The notes below the pieces were generated by a model. It was not told the origin of the DNA. It saw nothing but the letters and a program-made list of their open reading frames with translations, and searched no databases. The position numbers and the translations under genes are program-made. From Verrucomicrobiia bacterium (GTDB taxonomy: Bacteria > Verrucomicrobiota > Verrucomicrobiia > Limisphaerales > Pedosphaeraceae), in NCBI GenBank assembly GCA_036268055.1, contig DATAUW010000011.1, positions 206,436 to 270,435 on the forward strand: a stretch of 64,000 nucleotides of DNA, in the 5' to 3' direction. This document shows, in pieces, positions 8,383 through 19,206 of the stretch (positions are counted from its first letter, which is position 1; each line of letters starts with the position of its first letter).

Positions 8383-9171
8383 TTAAGGCTTATGTTCCGG
8401 CACGGACATGCCGCGTTGATGCTGGAGAAACCATTCGTAGAGTTCGGGATTGTCGTAGGTGACGGTCCACGAATTGTGCATTGCTTCGGGATAGATGGTC
8501 AGCTTCACATCGTTGCCGAATTTTTTGAAAAGATTCACCATGCGCTGGGATTCGGCGGGATCCACCACGTTATCTTTGCCGCCATGAAATGCCCACACCG
8601 GCAAATGCCGCAAGGCCGGTCCCTTGGTTTTGTCCATCAAGGATAACACGATGCCGATATTGCCCTCGCCACCGCAAATGGGCGCGACGGCGGCGAAGCG
8701 TTCGGGATAGGTCGTCGCCAAACTCCACGCGCCGTAGCCGCCAGTGCTCAAGCCGGTGAGGTAAATGCGATTGGTGTCCACCGCATTGTTGGCGGTGACG
8801 TTATCGAGGATGGCGAGGAGCGTATCGTCCGACCACTTGGTGCCTTCGGAAGCCTGGGGCGTCACGAGGATGAACGGAAAGTCGGGATGTTTCTCGATGT
8901 ATTTGGTGGGGCCGTGAACGGTCGTGCGCCAGAGATTCGTGCCGCGTTCGCCGGAACCGTGGAGAAACAGGATCAGCGGCCAGCGTTTGCGGGCATTGGC
9001 GTCGTAGCCTTTCGGCAGGAACAGCAAATAATCGGCGCGCAAGTTGGCGGTGAAAATGTGCGGCGTAATATTTTCGATGGGCGGCGCGGAAGGTTCGGCG
9101 GCGTTCATAGAGAGGCACGATGTAAGAGCGCCCGCGCTGGCGGCAAGCAGAAAATGAAAAAATCGGTTCAT
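8383..9171 (-). CDS. Exported alpha/beta-hydrolase (esterase/PHB-depolymerase-like lipoprotein)
   Basis: 262 residues. The N-terminus FHFLLAASAGALTSCLSMN carries a probable lipobox (LTSC), so the protein is likely a lipoprotein facing the periplasm. The hydrolase core has the oxyanion region LILFLHGSGERG (about residue 67) and the nucleophile elbow GLSTGG (about 141, serine central). The acid lies near GGKDNVVDP (about 214) and the catalytic histidine in EAMHNSW (about 236). This arrangement matches the esterase/dienelactone-hydrolase-like group often annotated as a predicted peptidase or phospholipase. The natural substrate is unknown. It stands alone on the minus strand. Confidence 0.82.
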   Translation of the reverse strand: MNRFFHFLLAASAGALTSCLSMNAAEPSAPPIENITPHIFTANLRADYLLFLPKGYDANARKRWPLILFLHGSGERGTNLWRTTVHGPTKYIEKHPDFPFILVTPQASEGTKWSDDTLLAILDNVTANNAVDTNRIYLTGLSTGGYGAWSLATTYPERFAAVAPICGGEGNIGIVLSLMDKTKGPALRHLPVWAFHGGKDNVVDPAESQRMVNLFKKFGNDVKLTIYPEAMHNSWTVTYDNPELYEWFLQHQRGMSVPEHKP

Positions 9172-9274
9172 GTTTTGTTTATAGCGCGAGCTGGGGAGAT
9201 TGCACGCTCAAGTTTCACGGCGTGGCCCAGCGTTTTTGCCTTGTCCCAAATTCCGGCGCGGGTTTAATTCCGGG

Positions 9275-9760
9275 ATGCCATCATTCGATATTGTGTCCGA
9301 AGTCAATTCCATGGAATTGGAAAACGCCGTCAACCAGGCGAACAAGGAATTGGCGAACCGTTTCGATTTCAAAAATGTGAAAGCCGAAATCCTGCTGGAA
9401 AAAAATGAGATCAAACTCAGCGCGGACAATGAATTTCGCGTGCGCACCCTCGTCGAGATGGTCATCGGCAAGCTCGCCAAGCGCAACATCAGCCTCAAGA
9501 ACGTGGAGAAATGCGACCCGGATATTTCTCCGCTCGGCCATGCGCGGCAAGTGATCAAGATCAAGAACGGCATCGAAACCACCGTCGCCAAGGAGATCAC
9601 CGGTTTCATTCGCGACAGCAAACTCAAAGTGACCACGCAGATCCAAGGCAGCGAGGTTCGTGTCACCGGCAAAAGCCGCGATGATTTGCAATCGGTGATC
9701 GCCGCCGTGCGCGCGCACGAATTTCCGGTGGCGTTGCAGTTCCAAAATTTTCGCGATTAA
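9275..9760 (+). CDS. yajQ: YajQ family nucleotide-binding protein
   Basis: 161 residues. It begins MPSFDIVSEVNSMELENAVN, the highly conserved YajQ N-terminus, which fixes the start at 9275; an in-frame start at 9200 adds an unrelated leader. Conserved blocks NRFDFKNVKAEI and GIETTVAKEITGFIRDSKLK are present, and the end DLQSVIAAVRAHEFPVALQF is typical. The family has two ferredoxin-like domains. Some members bind c-di-GMP or nucleic acid, but which ligand applies here cannot be told. A Rieske protein starts 3 bp after the stop. Confidence 0.95.
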   Translation: MPSFDIVSEVNSMELENAVNQANKELANRFDFKNVKAEILLEKNEIKLSADNEFRVRTLVEMVIGKLAKRNISLKNVEKCDPDISPLGHARQVIKIKNGIETTVAKEITGFIRDSKLKVTTQIQGSEVRVTGKSRDDLQSVIAAVRAHEFPVALQFQNFRD

Positions 9761-9763
9761 CCC

Positions 9764-10099
9764 GTGGCAAAAATAAAAATCGCGCGCGCCGCCGAAATCG
9801 GCGAAGGCCAGACGGTGAAATTTCCGTTCACCCGCGCCGGACGGCCGACGGAAGGATTTGTCGCGCGGTATCAAGGCAAGCTCGTGGCCTACGAGAATCT
9901 ATGCCGGCATCTGCCCTTGCATCTGGATTTCGATACGGGACGTATCTTTAACCGTGAAGGCGATTATTTCATGTGCCAGACGCACAATGCGATGTATGAG
10001 CCGCTGACGGGCCTATGCATTCGCGGCCCCTGCGAAGGCCAAAGTCTCAAGACGCTGAAGATCGAAGAAATCGCGGGCGAAATTTGGTTCGTGCCGTGA
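9764..10099 (+). CDS. Rieske [2Fe-2S] domain protein
   Basis: A 111-residue soluble single-domain Rieske protein. The cluster ligands are C47-x-H49 (NLCRHLPL) and C71-x2-H74 (MCQTHNA). The motif LCIRGPCEGQSLK corresponds to the third loop. No signal peptide is seen, unlike cytochrome bc1 subunits, so it resembles small ferredoxin-type Rieske proteins that feed oxygenases or reductases. The start is GTG at 9764, 3 bp after yajQ, so the two are probably cotranscribed. No partner oxygenase is nearby. Confidence 0.85.
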   Translation: MAKIKIARAAEIGEGQTVKFPFTRAGRPTEGFVARYQGKLVAYENLCRHLPLHLDFDTGRIFNREGDYFMCQTHNAMYEPLTGLCIRGPCEGQSLKTLKIEEIAGEIWFVP

Positions 10100-10149
10100 T
10101 TTTTAAATGGCAGCGGCGGGAACGATTGGCTTGTAACTGAAGCATCGTT

Positions 10150-13100
10150 TTGTTAGACAAAACGCAGAGTAACACGTCCCTCACGCCCGGTTTGAATATT
10201 AGCCGAAAAATTTTCTTTGCGTTCGTGCCGTTTATTTTCGGCGGGATGCTTTTTGCCCAATCCCCCGCCGCGCCGGGAAAAGGCGAATCCGAATTGCTCA
10301 CCGCCGAGGGCACGGTGCAAGTGATGGTGGTCGGCGGAAGCGGTGGATGGCAGGCGGCGCATACCAATTCCACCTTGCACGTCGGTGATCGCGTGCGCAC
10401 CGGCGCCCGCAGCCGCGCGACGGTTCGCCTGTCCGATCTCACAGTGCTGCGCGTGAACGAATTGACTACGCTGCAAATCCGTCCGCCGCTGGAGCCCGGC
10501 AAACAATCGCTGCTCGATCTTCATTCCGGCTCCGCTTATTTCCTCAGCCGCGAAAAACCGCCGGAACAGGAATTTCGCACGCCGCTGACTTCGGGAGCCA
10601 TTCGCGGCACGGAATTCAATCTGGCCGTCGCGGAAGATGGCCGCACGGTGGTGACGTTGATTGATGGACAGGTGAGCTTGAGCAACACGCTCGGCCAGGT
10701 CGAAATGAATTCGGGCGAGCAAGGCATCGTGGATCCCGGCAAACCGCCGGTGAAAACCGCGATGCTTGAAGCCGCGAACATCATTCAATGGTGTCTCTAT
10801 TATCCCGGCGTGGTGGATGCGGATGAGTTGCCGTTCACCGACGGCGAGAAGCAATCGCTCGGCGAATCGCTGGCGGCGTATCGCGCGGGTGATTTGGTGC
10901 AGGCGCTGGCGGTGTGTCCGTGGGAAGGCGAACCGGGTTCACAGGCGGTTCGCATTTATCGCGCGGCGCTTTTGTTGAGCGTGGGGCAAGTTGAAAAAAC
11001 GGAAGCACTATTGCGCGACGCGCAGCCTTCACCGCAACTGACGGCGTTGCAACAGATGATTGCGGTGACGAAATTTGCGACCGGAAAAACCGTGGGTACG
11101 CCGACGACGGCCTCGGAGTGGGTGGCGGAATCGTACGTGCGGCAATCGCGCAATGATTTGAAACCGGCGCTTATCGCGGCGCGCATGGCGACCACGAATG
11201 CGCCGAATTTTGGTTTCGCCTGGGAACGCGTGGCGGAATTGGAATTCAGTTTCGGGCACATCGCCGACGCGCACGCCGCATTGAATAAAGCGTTGCAACT
11301 TTCGCCGCGCAATGCGCAGGCGCTGGCGTTGCGCGGATTTTTATTGAGCGCGAACAATGATATTCGCGAGGCGTTGACGTGGTTCGACCGCGCGATTGCC
11401 GCGGACGGCGGCCTGGGCAATGCGTGGCTGGGGCGCGGGCTGTGTTTGATTCACGAAGGGCACGAGCAGGCGGGCTTGCGGGATTTGGTGGTGGCGGCTT
11501 CGAGCGAGCCGACGCGCAGTTTGTTGCGCAGTTATCTCGGCAAGGCATTCACGGATGTCGGCAACGATTCGCGCGCGCAAAATGAATTGAAACTGGCGCG
11601 CAATCTCGACCCGCGCGACCCGACCTCGTGGCTTTACCTCGCGCTGTTGCATCAGCAGGAAAATCGCGTGAACGAAGCCGTCAGCGATCTTCAGACTTCG
11701 CAGAAGCTCAATGACAATCGCAGCCTGTTTCGGTCGCGCCTGTTGCTCGACCAGGATCGCGCGGTCGGCAGCGCGAATCTCGCGACGATGTATCGCGACC
11801 TCGGCATGACGGATGTCAGCGTGCGCGAAGCCTCGAAGGCGGTGACCAGCGATTACGCGAACGATTCCGCGCATCTGTTTCTCTCCGACGCCTACAACGA
11901 CTTGCGCGATCCGACGCAATTCAACCTGCGCTACGAGACGGTTTATTTTAACGAATTGCTGCTGGCGAACATTCTCGCGCCGCTGGGCGGCGGGCGGCTT
12001 TCGCAGGGTGTTTCGCAACAGGAATATTCGAAATTATTTGAAGCCGACGGTCCGCACTTCGCGAACACCTCGGACTATCGCACGGATGGAATGTATCATC
12101 AGCTTGCCTCGCTCTACGGCGTGGAAGACAAAACCGCTTACTCGCTGGATTTGGATTACCATCACAACAGCGGTTTTCGCATCAACAACAAACTCGACGA
12201 CGTGGAGATCAACGCGACCGTCAAACAGCAAGTGACGGACGCCGATACCGCGCTGCTGCTGGTGCAATACCAGAATTATCATTCGGGCGATAATTTTCAG
12301 TATTACGACCAGAACGACGCGCGGCCGAATTTCCGTTTCGACGAGCAACAGGAGCCGATAGTCGTGGGCGCGTGGCATCATGAATGGGCGCCGGGAATTC
12401 ACACGCTGGGATTGGTTGGGCGGCTGGTGGACCAACAGCACTTTACCGATTCGGCGACGCCGCAACTGTTGGGATTCCAGACGGGTGGCGTCTTTGACCC
12501 CAGCGTGCCGTTTACGACCGTGCCGCTGAATGTGGATTATCAAAATAACTTCGAGATTTATTCCGCGGAGTTGAATCAGATCATGGAGTGGGACCGAGTT
12601 TCGATTTCAGCGGGCGGCCGTTATCAGACGGGAAATTTTCACAGCAGCGATCTTTTGGGAAATGCGTCGCCGGGACTCGCGCCGTTGTTCAATCCCAATG
12701 GCACGGCCTCACAGGACGCGGAGAACAACAGCTTCAATCGCTACACGGGTTACGCGTATCTGACAGTTGAGCCGATTGAACATCTTTGGCTGACGGGCGG
12801 CGCGGCGTACGATCAGGTGTCGTATCCGAATAATTATCGTTCGCCGCCGGTGGCAAATGGCGAAGCGTTCCGCCAGCAACTGGGGCCAAAAGCGGCGCTG
12901 GTCTGGAGCCCGTGCGACGAGGCGACGTTCCGCGGGATTTATTCGCGCTCGCTCGGCGGCGTGAGCCTCGACGAAAGTTACCGGCTTGAGCCGACGCAAC
13001 TCGCGGGATTTCCGCAGGCGTTTCGCAGTTTGATTTCGGAATCGCTGGTCGGGTCGGTGACCGCGCCGACTTATGAGGTGATCGGGACGGCGCTGGATTT

Positions 13101-13683
13101 GAAATTGGGCACGCGCACCTACGCGGGCATCCAGGCGCAGCGATTGGGCACGACGATTCAAGGCCAGCAGGGACTTTTCGCGCTGGCCGACGGCGCCCCG
13201 CCGGTGGTTCCGCTGAACACGCCGCAATATTTTGACTACAAGGAATATTCGCTCGGATTGAATCTGAACCAGTTGATCAGTGATAATTTCGTAGTGGGCT
13301 TGAGTTACAAACTGACCCAGGCGGACGAGCGCGATTTCCTGGGGAATGTTCCCGCCGCTGTCCTGGCCAACGACCAGACAACCAAATCGCATCTCCACAA
13401 CCTCACCGGGTATCTCCTTTACAACAGCCGCTCGGGATTTTTTGCGAAGTCGGAGACGCAATGGTATGAGCAGGAAAATTTTGGTTTCACCCCGGTTGAA
13501 CCGGGCGACGAATTCTTCCAGCAAAATTTTTACGCGGGTTATCGCTTCCTGGATCGCCGGGTGGAACTGACGCTCGCGCTGCTCAATGTGACCGGGCAGA
13601 ATTATCATCTGAGCCCGCTAACAGTTTACCAGGAATTGCCGCGCAAACGCGTCTTCGAGGCGCGATTGAATTTTGTGTTTTGA
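10150..13683 (+). CDS. FecR domain / TPR / outer-membrane beta-barrel fusion protein
   Basis: 1177 residues, TTG start at 10150. A signal-type helix (ISRKIFFAFVPFIFGGMLFA) ends near residue 36. Residues about 45-185 form a FecR domain (EGTVQVM, VGDRVRTGARSRATVRLSD, SGAIRGTEFNLAV). Residues about 230-620 are TPR-like helices (ALNKALQLSPRNAQALALRG, ARNLDPRDPTSWLYLALLH). From about 650 to the end the sequence alternates aromatic and polar residues as in a TonB-receptor barrel and ends in an aromatic residue (RVFEARLNFVF), as outer-membrane proteins do. No plug domain is visible. Function unknown; a large envelope assembly or sensing protein is likely. Confidence 0.72.
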   Translation: MLDKTQSNTSLTPGLNISRKIFFAFVPFIFGGMLFAQSPAAPGKGESELLTAEGTVQVMVVGGSGGWQAAHTNSTLHVGDRVRTGARSRATVRLSDLTVLRVNELTTLQIRPPLEPGKQSLLDLHSGSAYFLSREKPPEQEFRTPLTSGAIRGTEFNLAVAEDGRTVVTLIDGQVSLSNTLGQVEMNSGEQGIVDPGKPPVKTAMLEAANIIQWCLYYPGVVDADELPFTDGEKQSLGESLAAYRAGDLVQALAVCPWEGEPGSQAVRIYRAALLLSVGQVEKTEALLRDAQPSPQLTALQQMIAVTKFATGKTVGTPTTASEWVAESYVRQSRNDLKPALIAARMATTNAPNFGFAWERVAELEFSFGHIADAHAALNKALQLSPRNAQALALRGFLLSANNDIREALTWFDRAIAADGGLGNAWLGRGLCLIHEGHEQAGLRDLVVAASSEPTRSLLRSYLGKAFTDVGNDSRAQNELKLARNLDPRDPTSWLYLALLHQQENRVNEAVSDLQTSQKLNDNRSLFRSRLLLDQDRAVGSANLATMYRDLGMTDVSVREASKAVTSDYANDSAHLFLSDAYNDLRDPTQFNLRYETVYFNELLLANILAPLGGGRLSQGVSQQEYSKLFEADGPHFANTSDYRTDGMYHQLASLYGVEDKTAYSLDLDYHHNSGFRINNKLDDVEINATVKQQVTDADTALLLVQYQNYHSGDNFQYYDQNDARPNFRFDEQQEPIVVGAWHHEWAPGIHTLGLVGRLVDQQHFTDSATPQLLGFQTGGVFDPSVPFTTVPLNVDYQNNFEIYSAELNQIMEWDRVSISAGGRYQTGNFHSSDLLGNASPGLAPLFNPNGTASQDAENNSFNRYTGYAYLTVEPIEHLWLTGGAAYDQVSYPNNYRSPPVANGEAFRQQLGPKAALVWSPCDEATFRGIYSRSLGGVSLDESYRLEPTQLAGFPQAFRSLISESLVGSVTAPTYEVIGTALDLKLGTRTYAGIQAQRLGTTIQGQQGLFALADGAPPVVPLNTPQYFDYKEYSLGLNLNQLISDNFVVGLSYKLTQADERDFLGNVPAAVLANDQTTKSHLHNLTGYLLYNSRSGFFAKSETQWYEQENFGFTPVEPGDEFFQQNFYAGYRFLDRRVELTLALLNVTGQNYHLSPLTVYQELPRKRVFEARLNFVF

Positions 13684-13702
13684 TTGCAATGCCATATTTT
13701 GG

Positions 13703-13725
13703 GAGGGCGAGCGTACTCGCGAGCC
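13703..13725. repeat. 23-bp dispersed repeat, copy 1
   Basis: This is the exact reverse complement of 32985-33007. It contains the palindromic core CTCGCGAG and lies just after the stop of the barrel protein. Confidence 0.75.
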
Positions 13726-13743
13726 CCATATATTTTTACCGTT

Positions 13744-14442
13744 ATGAAAAAATTTATTTTCTCTGTCCTGTTGGCATTGAGTTTGATTTCTGGATTTTCG
13801 CTCGTGGCACAGTCGTTGAATCCGGAAGTCTTGCCACCGGCGATCAACGCGGCGAAGCGGGTGCATTTTGTCAGCCTGGACGGGGCGTTCACCGCGCCGA
13901 ATACAAACTGGCTGCCGTGCCTTAAGACCTTGAGCGGCGGCGACCAGGTGACGGAGCCGGTGACGATTGGCGGGCACACGGGCGTGGAAGTCAAAGGCGT
14001 GAAATTTAACAATGCGGATTCGGAATACCCACTTTGGGCGAGCCAGCATTACATTGACGTGTTGATGCAGGTTTACGGCGATGAGGCGTTCGTGGACGCG
14101 AAGGGGCAGCCGCGTTATTTCAATTTTTTGACCGGCACGTTGCCGGAGCCGATCGCGGTGGACGCAGGGACGCTCCCGCTTTCGATCATGAATCATCAAT
14201 GGAACTGGGTGCTTTTTCGCGTGCCAAACGGGTTGCGCCACATGGACGGCGGGCGGCTGGTCGGGACGATTCATCCCAAGGCGAAGCTGGACGAAAACAT
14301 CGCGCGCGTGTCGCAACTCAGCGGGCAGAACGGCGGAACGATGCGCATGGATGGATTGCACGGGTTGAAAGTGCGCTTCGTGGCGTTCGGTGAGAAGGGG
14401 GCGTTTGGCGAACCAGACGCGGTGAATGTGTTCGCAAAATAA
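13744..14442 (+). CDS. Secreted protein of unknown function
   Basis: 232 residues from the ATG at 13744, which opens a clear signal peptide (MKKFIFSVLLALSLISGFS, cleavage near LVAQS). The mature part includes HFVSLDGAFTAPNTNWLP, an Asn-His-containing patch (IMNHQWNWVLFRVPNGLRHM) and a single Cys early on. No known domain was recognised. An in-frame start 60 bp upstream lies in the dispersed repeat and was discarded. It follows the FecR-TPR-barrel gene by 60 bp on the same strand and may be expressed with it. Confidence 0.6.
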   Translation: MKKFIFSVLLALSLISGFSLVAQSLNPEVLPPAINAAKRVHFVSLDGAFTAPNTNWLPCLKTLSGGDQVTEPVTIGGHTGVEVKGVKFNNADSEYPLWASQHYIDVLMQVYGDEAFVDAKGQPRYFNFLTGTLPEPIAVDAGTLPLSIMNHQWNWVLFRVPNGLRHMDGGRLVGTIHPKAKLDENIARVSQLSGQNGGTMRMDGLHGLKVRFVAFGEKGAFGEPDAVNVFAK

Positions 14443-14614
14443 TTTTCGCGCGCTACACGGGCTTCCCGAAAGCAGAGGCCACATAGAGAGATCAGGCACT
14501 TTGAATTTTGAAGGTGCGCCGGGAAAATTTAAGCGAAATTTTTCGGATGTTTTCAATCCATCACCGATTCAACCAAACCGCGCGGTGGTGAGAGGATGCG
14601 CACGATAAAAAAAT

Positions 14615-15226
14615 TCAGATGATTTCTTTCAGCCACGCGGGAACCGGTTGGTTCAGCGTTACCTGCCGGCCGTTCCGAAAGATCGCCACCAGGCGGAAGG
14701 GCATCTGCAAATCATCGTTGTCGAAAATAAGGACATGCGGAAGTTCTCGGATGGCGCGCTTGAGATTCGCCAGCGATCGGAAAAAACGCGGGAGCAGTTT
14801 TTCATTGGGGACGTCATGTCCGCCTTGGGAAACCCGCATGGCAACTCGTTCATCCGATCGTCCAGGGCTGGAGATGCCAATGAAACATAGCGCCACAGTG
14901 AAGCCCGCCTGGCTCGCCTCTTTCAGGAAGGTGAGCTTATCTCCGATGGGATCGGAAAAAACGGTTTCGAAAATGAAACTTTGTTTTTGCGCCGCCAATT
15001 CATTCCGCAGATTGGCCACCAACTGCGCCGCGCGATAAGGATCCATTTCAATCTCATGGGCGAAAACATCGGCATTCAAAAAACGCAAGCCGCTCGGCCG
15101 CAAATGGGATTCGTAAAAGGTCGTTTTGCCGGCGCCGTTCGGACCTGCCAGGGCCACAATCACTGGGCGGGCGTCCATTTCCAGGAAATCGAACGGCCCG
15201 GGGAGTGGGGCTGGCGGATGTTTCAC
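14615..15226 (-). CDS. Zeta-toxin family P-loop kinase
   Basis: 203 residues. Walker A is GPNGAGKTT (about residues 28-36), followed by the zeta-type segment LRFLNADVFAHEI and QSFIFETVFSD. Zeta toxins phosphorylate UDP-sugar precursors of peptidoglycan, and related chromosomal members may act on other small molecules. The start is GTG at 15226. Its first bases overlap the stop of the upstream antitoxin gene (GTGA at 15223-15226), so translation is probably coupled. The pairing with a ParD-like protein supports a type II toxin-antitoxin role. A non-toxic zeta-like kinase cannot be excluded. Confidence 0.82.
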   Translation of the reverse strand: MKHPPAPLPGPFDFLEMDARPVIVALAGPNGAGKTTFYESHLRPSGLRFLNADVFAHEIEMDPYRAAQLVANLRNELAAQKQSFIFETVFSDPIGDKLTFLKEASQAGFTVALCFIGISSPGRSDERVAMRVSQGGHDVPNEKLLPRFFRSLANLKRAIRELPHVLIFDNDDLQMPFRLVAIFRNGRQVTLNQPVPAWLKEII

Positions 15227-15639
15227 TTGACGACCGAGGCGGGCCGGGGTTTGGCGGGACTTTTACCAGGGGATTTGACGGTTTGAAATTCACGATTAAC
15301 GAACCGGCCGGTGGTTCGTTTGCCGTCAGCGCCCGTGCGTATCAGCAGGCCGGGTGAGCCGGGCGCGGCTTCGTAGTGTGGATAGGGACGAGACTTGAGA
15401 TAGTCCGCCACGCGCTGGCGTCCTTCGGCGGAGTCCACAGATTTGAGGCAGGCGGACAGGGGCTTGGCGGAGCCGGCTTTGCGCAAGGCCAGCACTTCGT
15501 CGCCCCGCAGCAACGGCTCGATGGCCTGGCCGAGCTTCGCCCAGAATTCGATTTGACCGGCAATGGAGCGTTCCTCGACCTCCGCAGTCAGGCGGGCGTC
15601 GAGAACAAGATTGTCAGATACCTTGACCGGTTGACTCAT
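15223..15639 (-). CDS. ParD-like antitoxin
   Basis: 138 residues starting at MSQPVKVSDNLVLDARL (ATG at 15639). The N-terminal half resembles the ParD-like antitoxin family: a short beta strand, then two helices (AEVEERSIAGQIEFWAKLGQ), i.e. ribbon-helix-helix-type DNA binding. The C-terminal part (YLKSRPYPHYEAAPGSPGLL, RTTGRFVNREF) is probably the toxin-neutralising and flexible tail and ends in Lys/Pro-rich sequence. It is the first gene of the operon and overlaps the toxin by 4 bp. A perfect palindrome sits just upstream and is a good candidate for autoregulation. Confidence 0.78.
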   Translation of the reverse strand: MSQPVKVSDNLVLDARLTAEVEERSIAGQIEFWAKLGQAIEPLLRGDEVLALRKAGSAKPLSACLKSVDSAEGRQRVADYLKSRPYPHYEAAPGSPGLLIRTGADGKRTTGRFVNREFQTVKSPGKSPAKPRPASVVK

Positions 15640-15646
15640 GACTAAA

Positions 15647-15665
15647 AGGTAGCAAAATGCTACCT
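15647..15665. promoter_or_regulatory. Palindromic operator candidate of the toxin-antitoxin operon
   Basis: AGGTAGCA-AAA-TGCTACCT is a perfect 8-bp inverted repeat, located 8 to 26 bp upstream of the antitoxin ATG on the minus strand. Position and symmetry fit a site bound by the antitoxin's ribbon-helix-helix domain. Confidence 0.62.
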
Positions 15666-15785
15666 CGTTGTCAATGGGATGGTTAATGAGGGCGCAGTTG
15701 AACATCCTATTTGAAAAATTAATTGGGGCTCTCGTGGCGTGCGAAAACGATTTGCCTTTCTGGAATTTTTCGTAACACTGCGCGC

Positions 15786-16955
15786 ATGAGTAAAAAGACC
15801 ATTTCTCGCAAGTTCGCCGCGTATCCGCGTCTCAACCCGTTCGGCGTGGGCAAGGACATCTCCGCCGCCGACCTGATGGACCAAGCGTTTCTCGCTTACA
15901 ACGGCGGGCGGCTCCGCGAAGCGGCGCGGTTGCTCGTGGACAAAATGCTGCCGAATGACGGTTATATCGGCATGAGCCTGACGGGCGCGCTCACGCCGGC
16001 GGGGCTCGGAAAATCGTGCCTGATTCCGCTGATGAAGGCGGGGTTCGTGGATTGGATCGTCTCGACGGGCGCGAACCTGTATCACGATCTGCATTACGGG
16101 CTCGACATGAGGCTTTACGCGGGCTCGCCGTTTTTGAATGACGTGGATTTGCATCGCGACGGCGTGATTCGCATCTACGATATTTTGTTCGATTACAATG
16201 TGCTGCTCGACACGGACGCTTTCGTGCGCGAAGTGATTCGCGGCGCGGAATTTCAACGCACGATGGGCACGGACGAGTTTCACCATCTGCTCGGCAAATA
16301 TGTTTATGAGCGCGCGAAGAAATTGGGCTTGAAGGACAGCTCCGTGCTCGCGACGGCGTATGAATGCGGCATCCCGATTTTCACGAGCAGCCCGGGGGAC
16401 AGTTCCATCGGCATGAACATCGCGGCGATGGCGATGCGCGATTCCAAGTTGTTGCTCGATGTGAATCGCGACGTGAACCAGACCGCGGCGATTGTGTACG
16501 AGGCGAAATCCAGCGGGCACAAGTCGTCGGTATTTATTTTGGGCGGCGGATCGCCGAAGAATTTCATGTTGCAGACCGAGCCGCAAATCCAGGAGGTCAT
16601 GGGCATCCAGGAAAAGGGGCACGATTATTTTCTGCAATGCACCGACGCGCGGCCGGACACCGGCGGCTTAAGCGGCGCGACGCCTGCCGAGGCGGTGAGT
16701 TGGGGCAAGGTGGATCCGGACAGTCTGCCGGACTGCGTGGTGGCGTACGTGGACTCGACGATTTCGCTGCCGCTGCTGACGGCGTATTGCCTGAGCCGCG
16801 TGAAACCGCGCAAGCTCAAGCGCCTCTTCGACACGCGCGAGAAAACTTATGACCGCGTGAAGAGTTTGTATTTGAAGATCGGGACGGTGACGAAAATCCA
16901 CACGAGCCGCAAAGTGGCAAAACGGAGCAGCAGCGTGGGATTGAAGAAGGCTTAG
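15786..16955 (+). CDS. Deoxyhypusine synthase-family protein (probable polyamine enzyme)
   Basis: 389 residues from the ATG at 15786. It matches the deoxyhypusine synthase fold: [21 protein letters not shown] (NAD loop), [35 protein letters not shown], and the active-site loop GGGSPKNF with K258 where the eukaryotic enzyme has its intermediate-forming lysine. Eukaryotic DHS modifies eIF5A. Bacteria lack that target, and bacterial homologues are linked to homospermidine or spermidine synthesis, so a polyamine aminobutyl-transferase is the best inference. The gene stands alone, convergent with rpoD across a shared terminator. Confidence 0.85.
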   Translation: MSKKTISRKFAAYPRLNPFGVGKDISAADLMDQAFLAYNGGRLREAARLLVDKMLPNDGYIGMSLTGALTPAGLGKSCLIPLMKAGFVDWIVSTGANLYHDLHYGLDMRLYAGSPFLNDVDLHRDGVIRIYDILFDYNVLLDTDAFVREVIRGAEFQRTMGTDEFHHLLGKYVYERAKKLGLKDSSVLATAYECGIPIFTSSPGDSSIGMNIAAMAMRDSKLLLDVNRDVNQTAAIVYEAKSSGHKSSVFILGGGSPKNFMLQTEPQIQEVMGIQEKGHDYFLQCTDARPDTGGLSGATPAEAVSWGKVDPDSLPDCVVAYVDSTISLPLLTAYCLSRVKPRKLKRLFDTREKTYDRVKSLYLKIGTVTKIHTSRKVAKRSSSVGLKKA

Positions 16956-17002
16956 GGAAGGTGTGATGCGGACGCCGGTGGCACGGCAGTTCGCAAAATA
17001 AA

Positions 17003-17029
17003 AAACCCGCCGGCTTTCGCGGCGGGTTT
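17003..17029. terminator. Bidirectional Rho-independent terminator
   Basis: The stem AAACCCGCCG/CGGCGGGTTT lies between the converging DHS-like gene and rpoD. On the minus strand the stem runs into TTTTTTATTTT, a strong tract for rpoD; on the plus strand the tract is short. Confidence 0.85.
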
Positions 17030-17046
17030 GAAGAGGTTTGGATCGC

Positions 17047-18894
<1,848 letters not shown>

Positions 18895-19206
18895 AATTGT
18901 GTGTCGTGTGATTTCTCAATGAGAGACAACAACAGCCCCCCATTGTCTCAGGTGAAGGCCAAGTAGTCAAACACAAGGTATTAAAAATTAACGGGCGCGG
19001 TGGCTTTTCCCAAGCGAAACGTAAGTCTTTGCGCCAAGCGCACAAGCGCATTTCGGCAAGAGACACCACGGGCGCACCCTTCCAATTCCCGAATGAGTAT
19101 AAGACAATCGGAACCCGTTAATTATTCAAAAGTTGCGCAAGCGGCTTGCATTTGGCGAATACCCTTTTGAAATTGCCCCAAACCTTCGCCACAGTCACCG
19201 CCCAGC
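18895..19206. other. Divergent intergenic region between rpoD and the TIM-barrel-like gene
   Basis: 312 bp with AT-rich patches (TATTAAAAATTAA near 18980 and TTAATTATTCAAAAG near 19117) that could hold promoters for both flanking genes. I see no tRNA, no hairpin with a T-tract and no convincing paired -35/-10 boxes. Confidence 0.45.
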
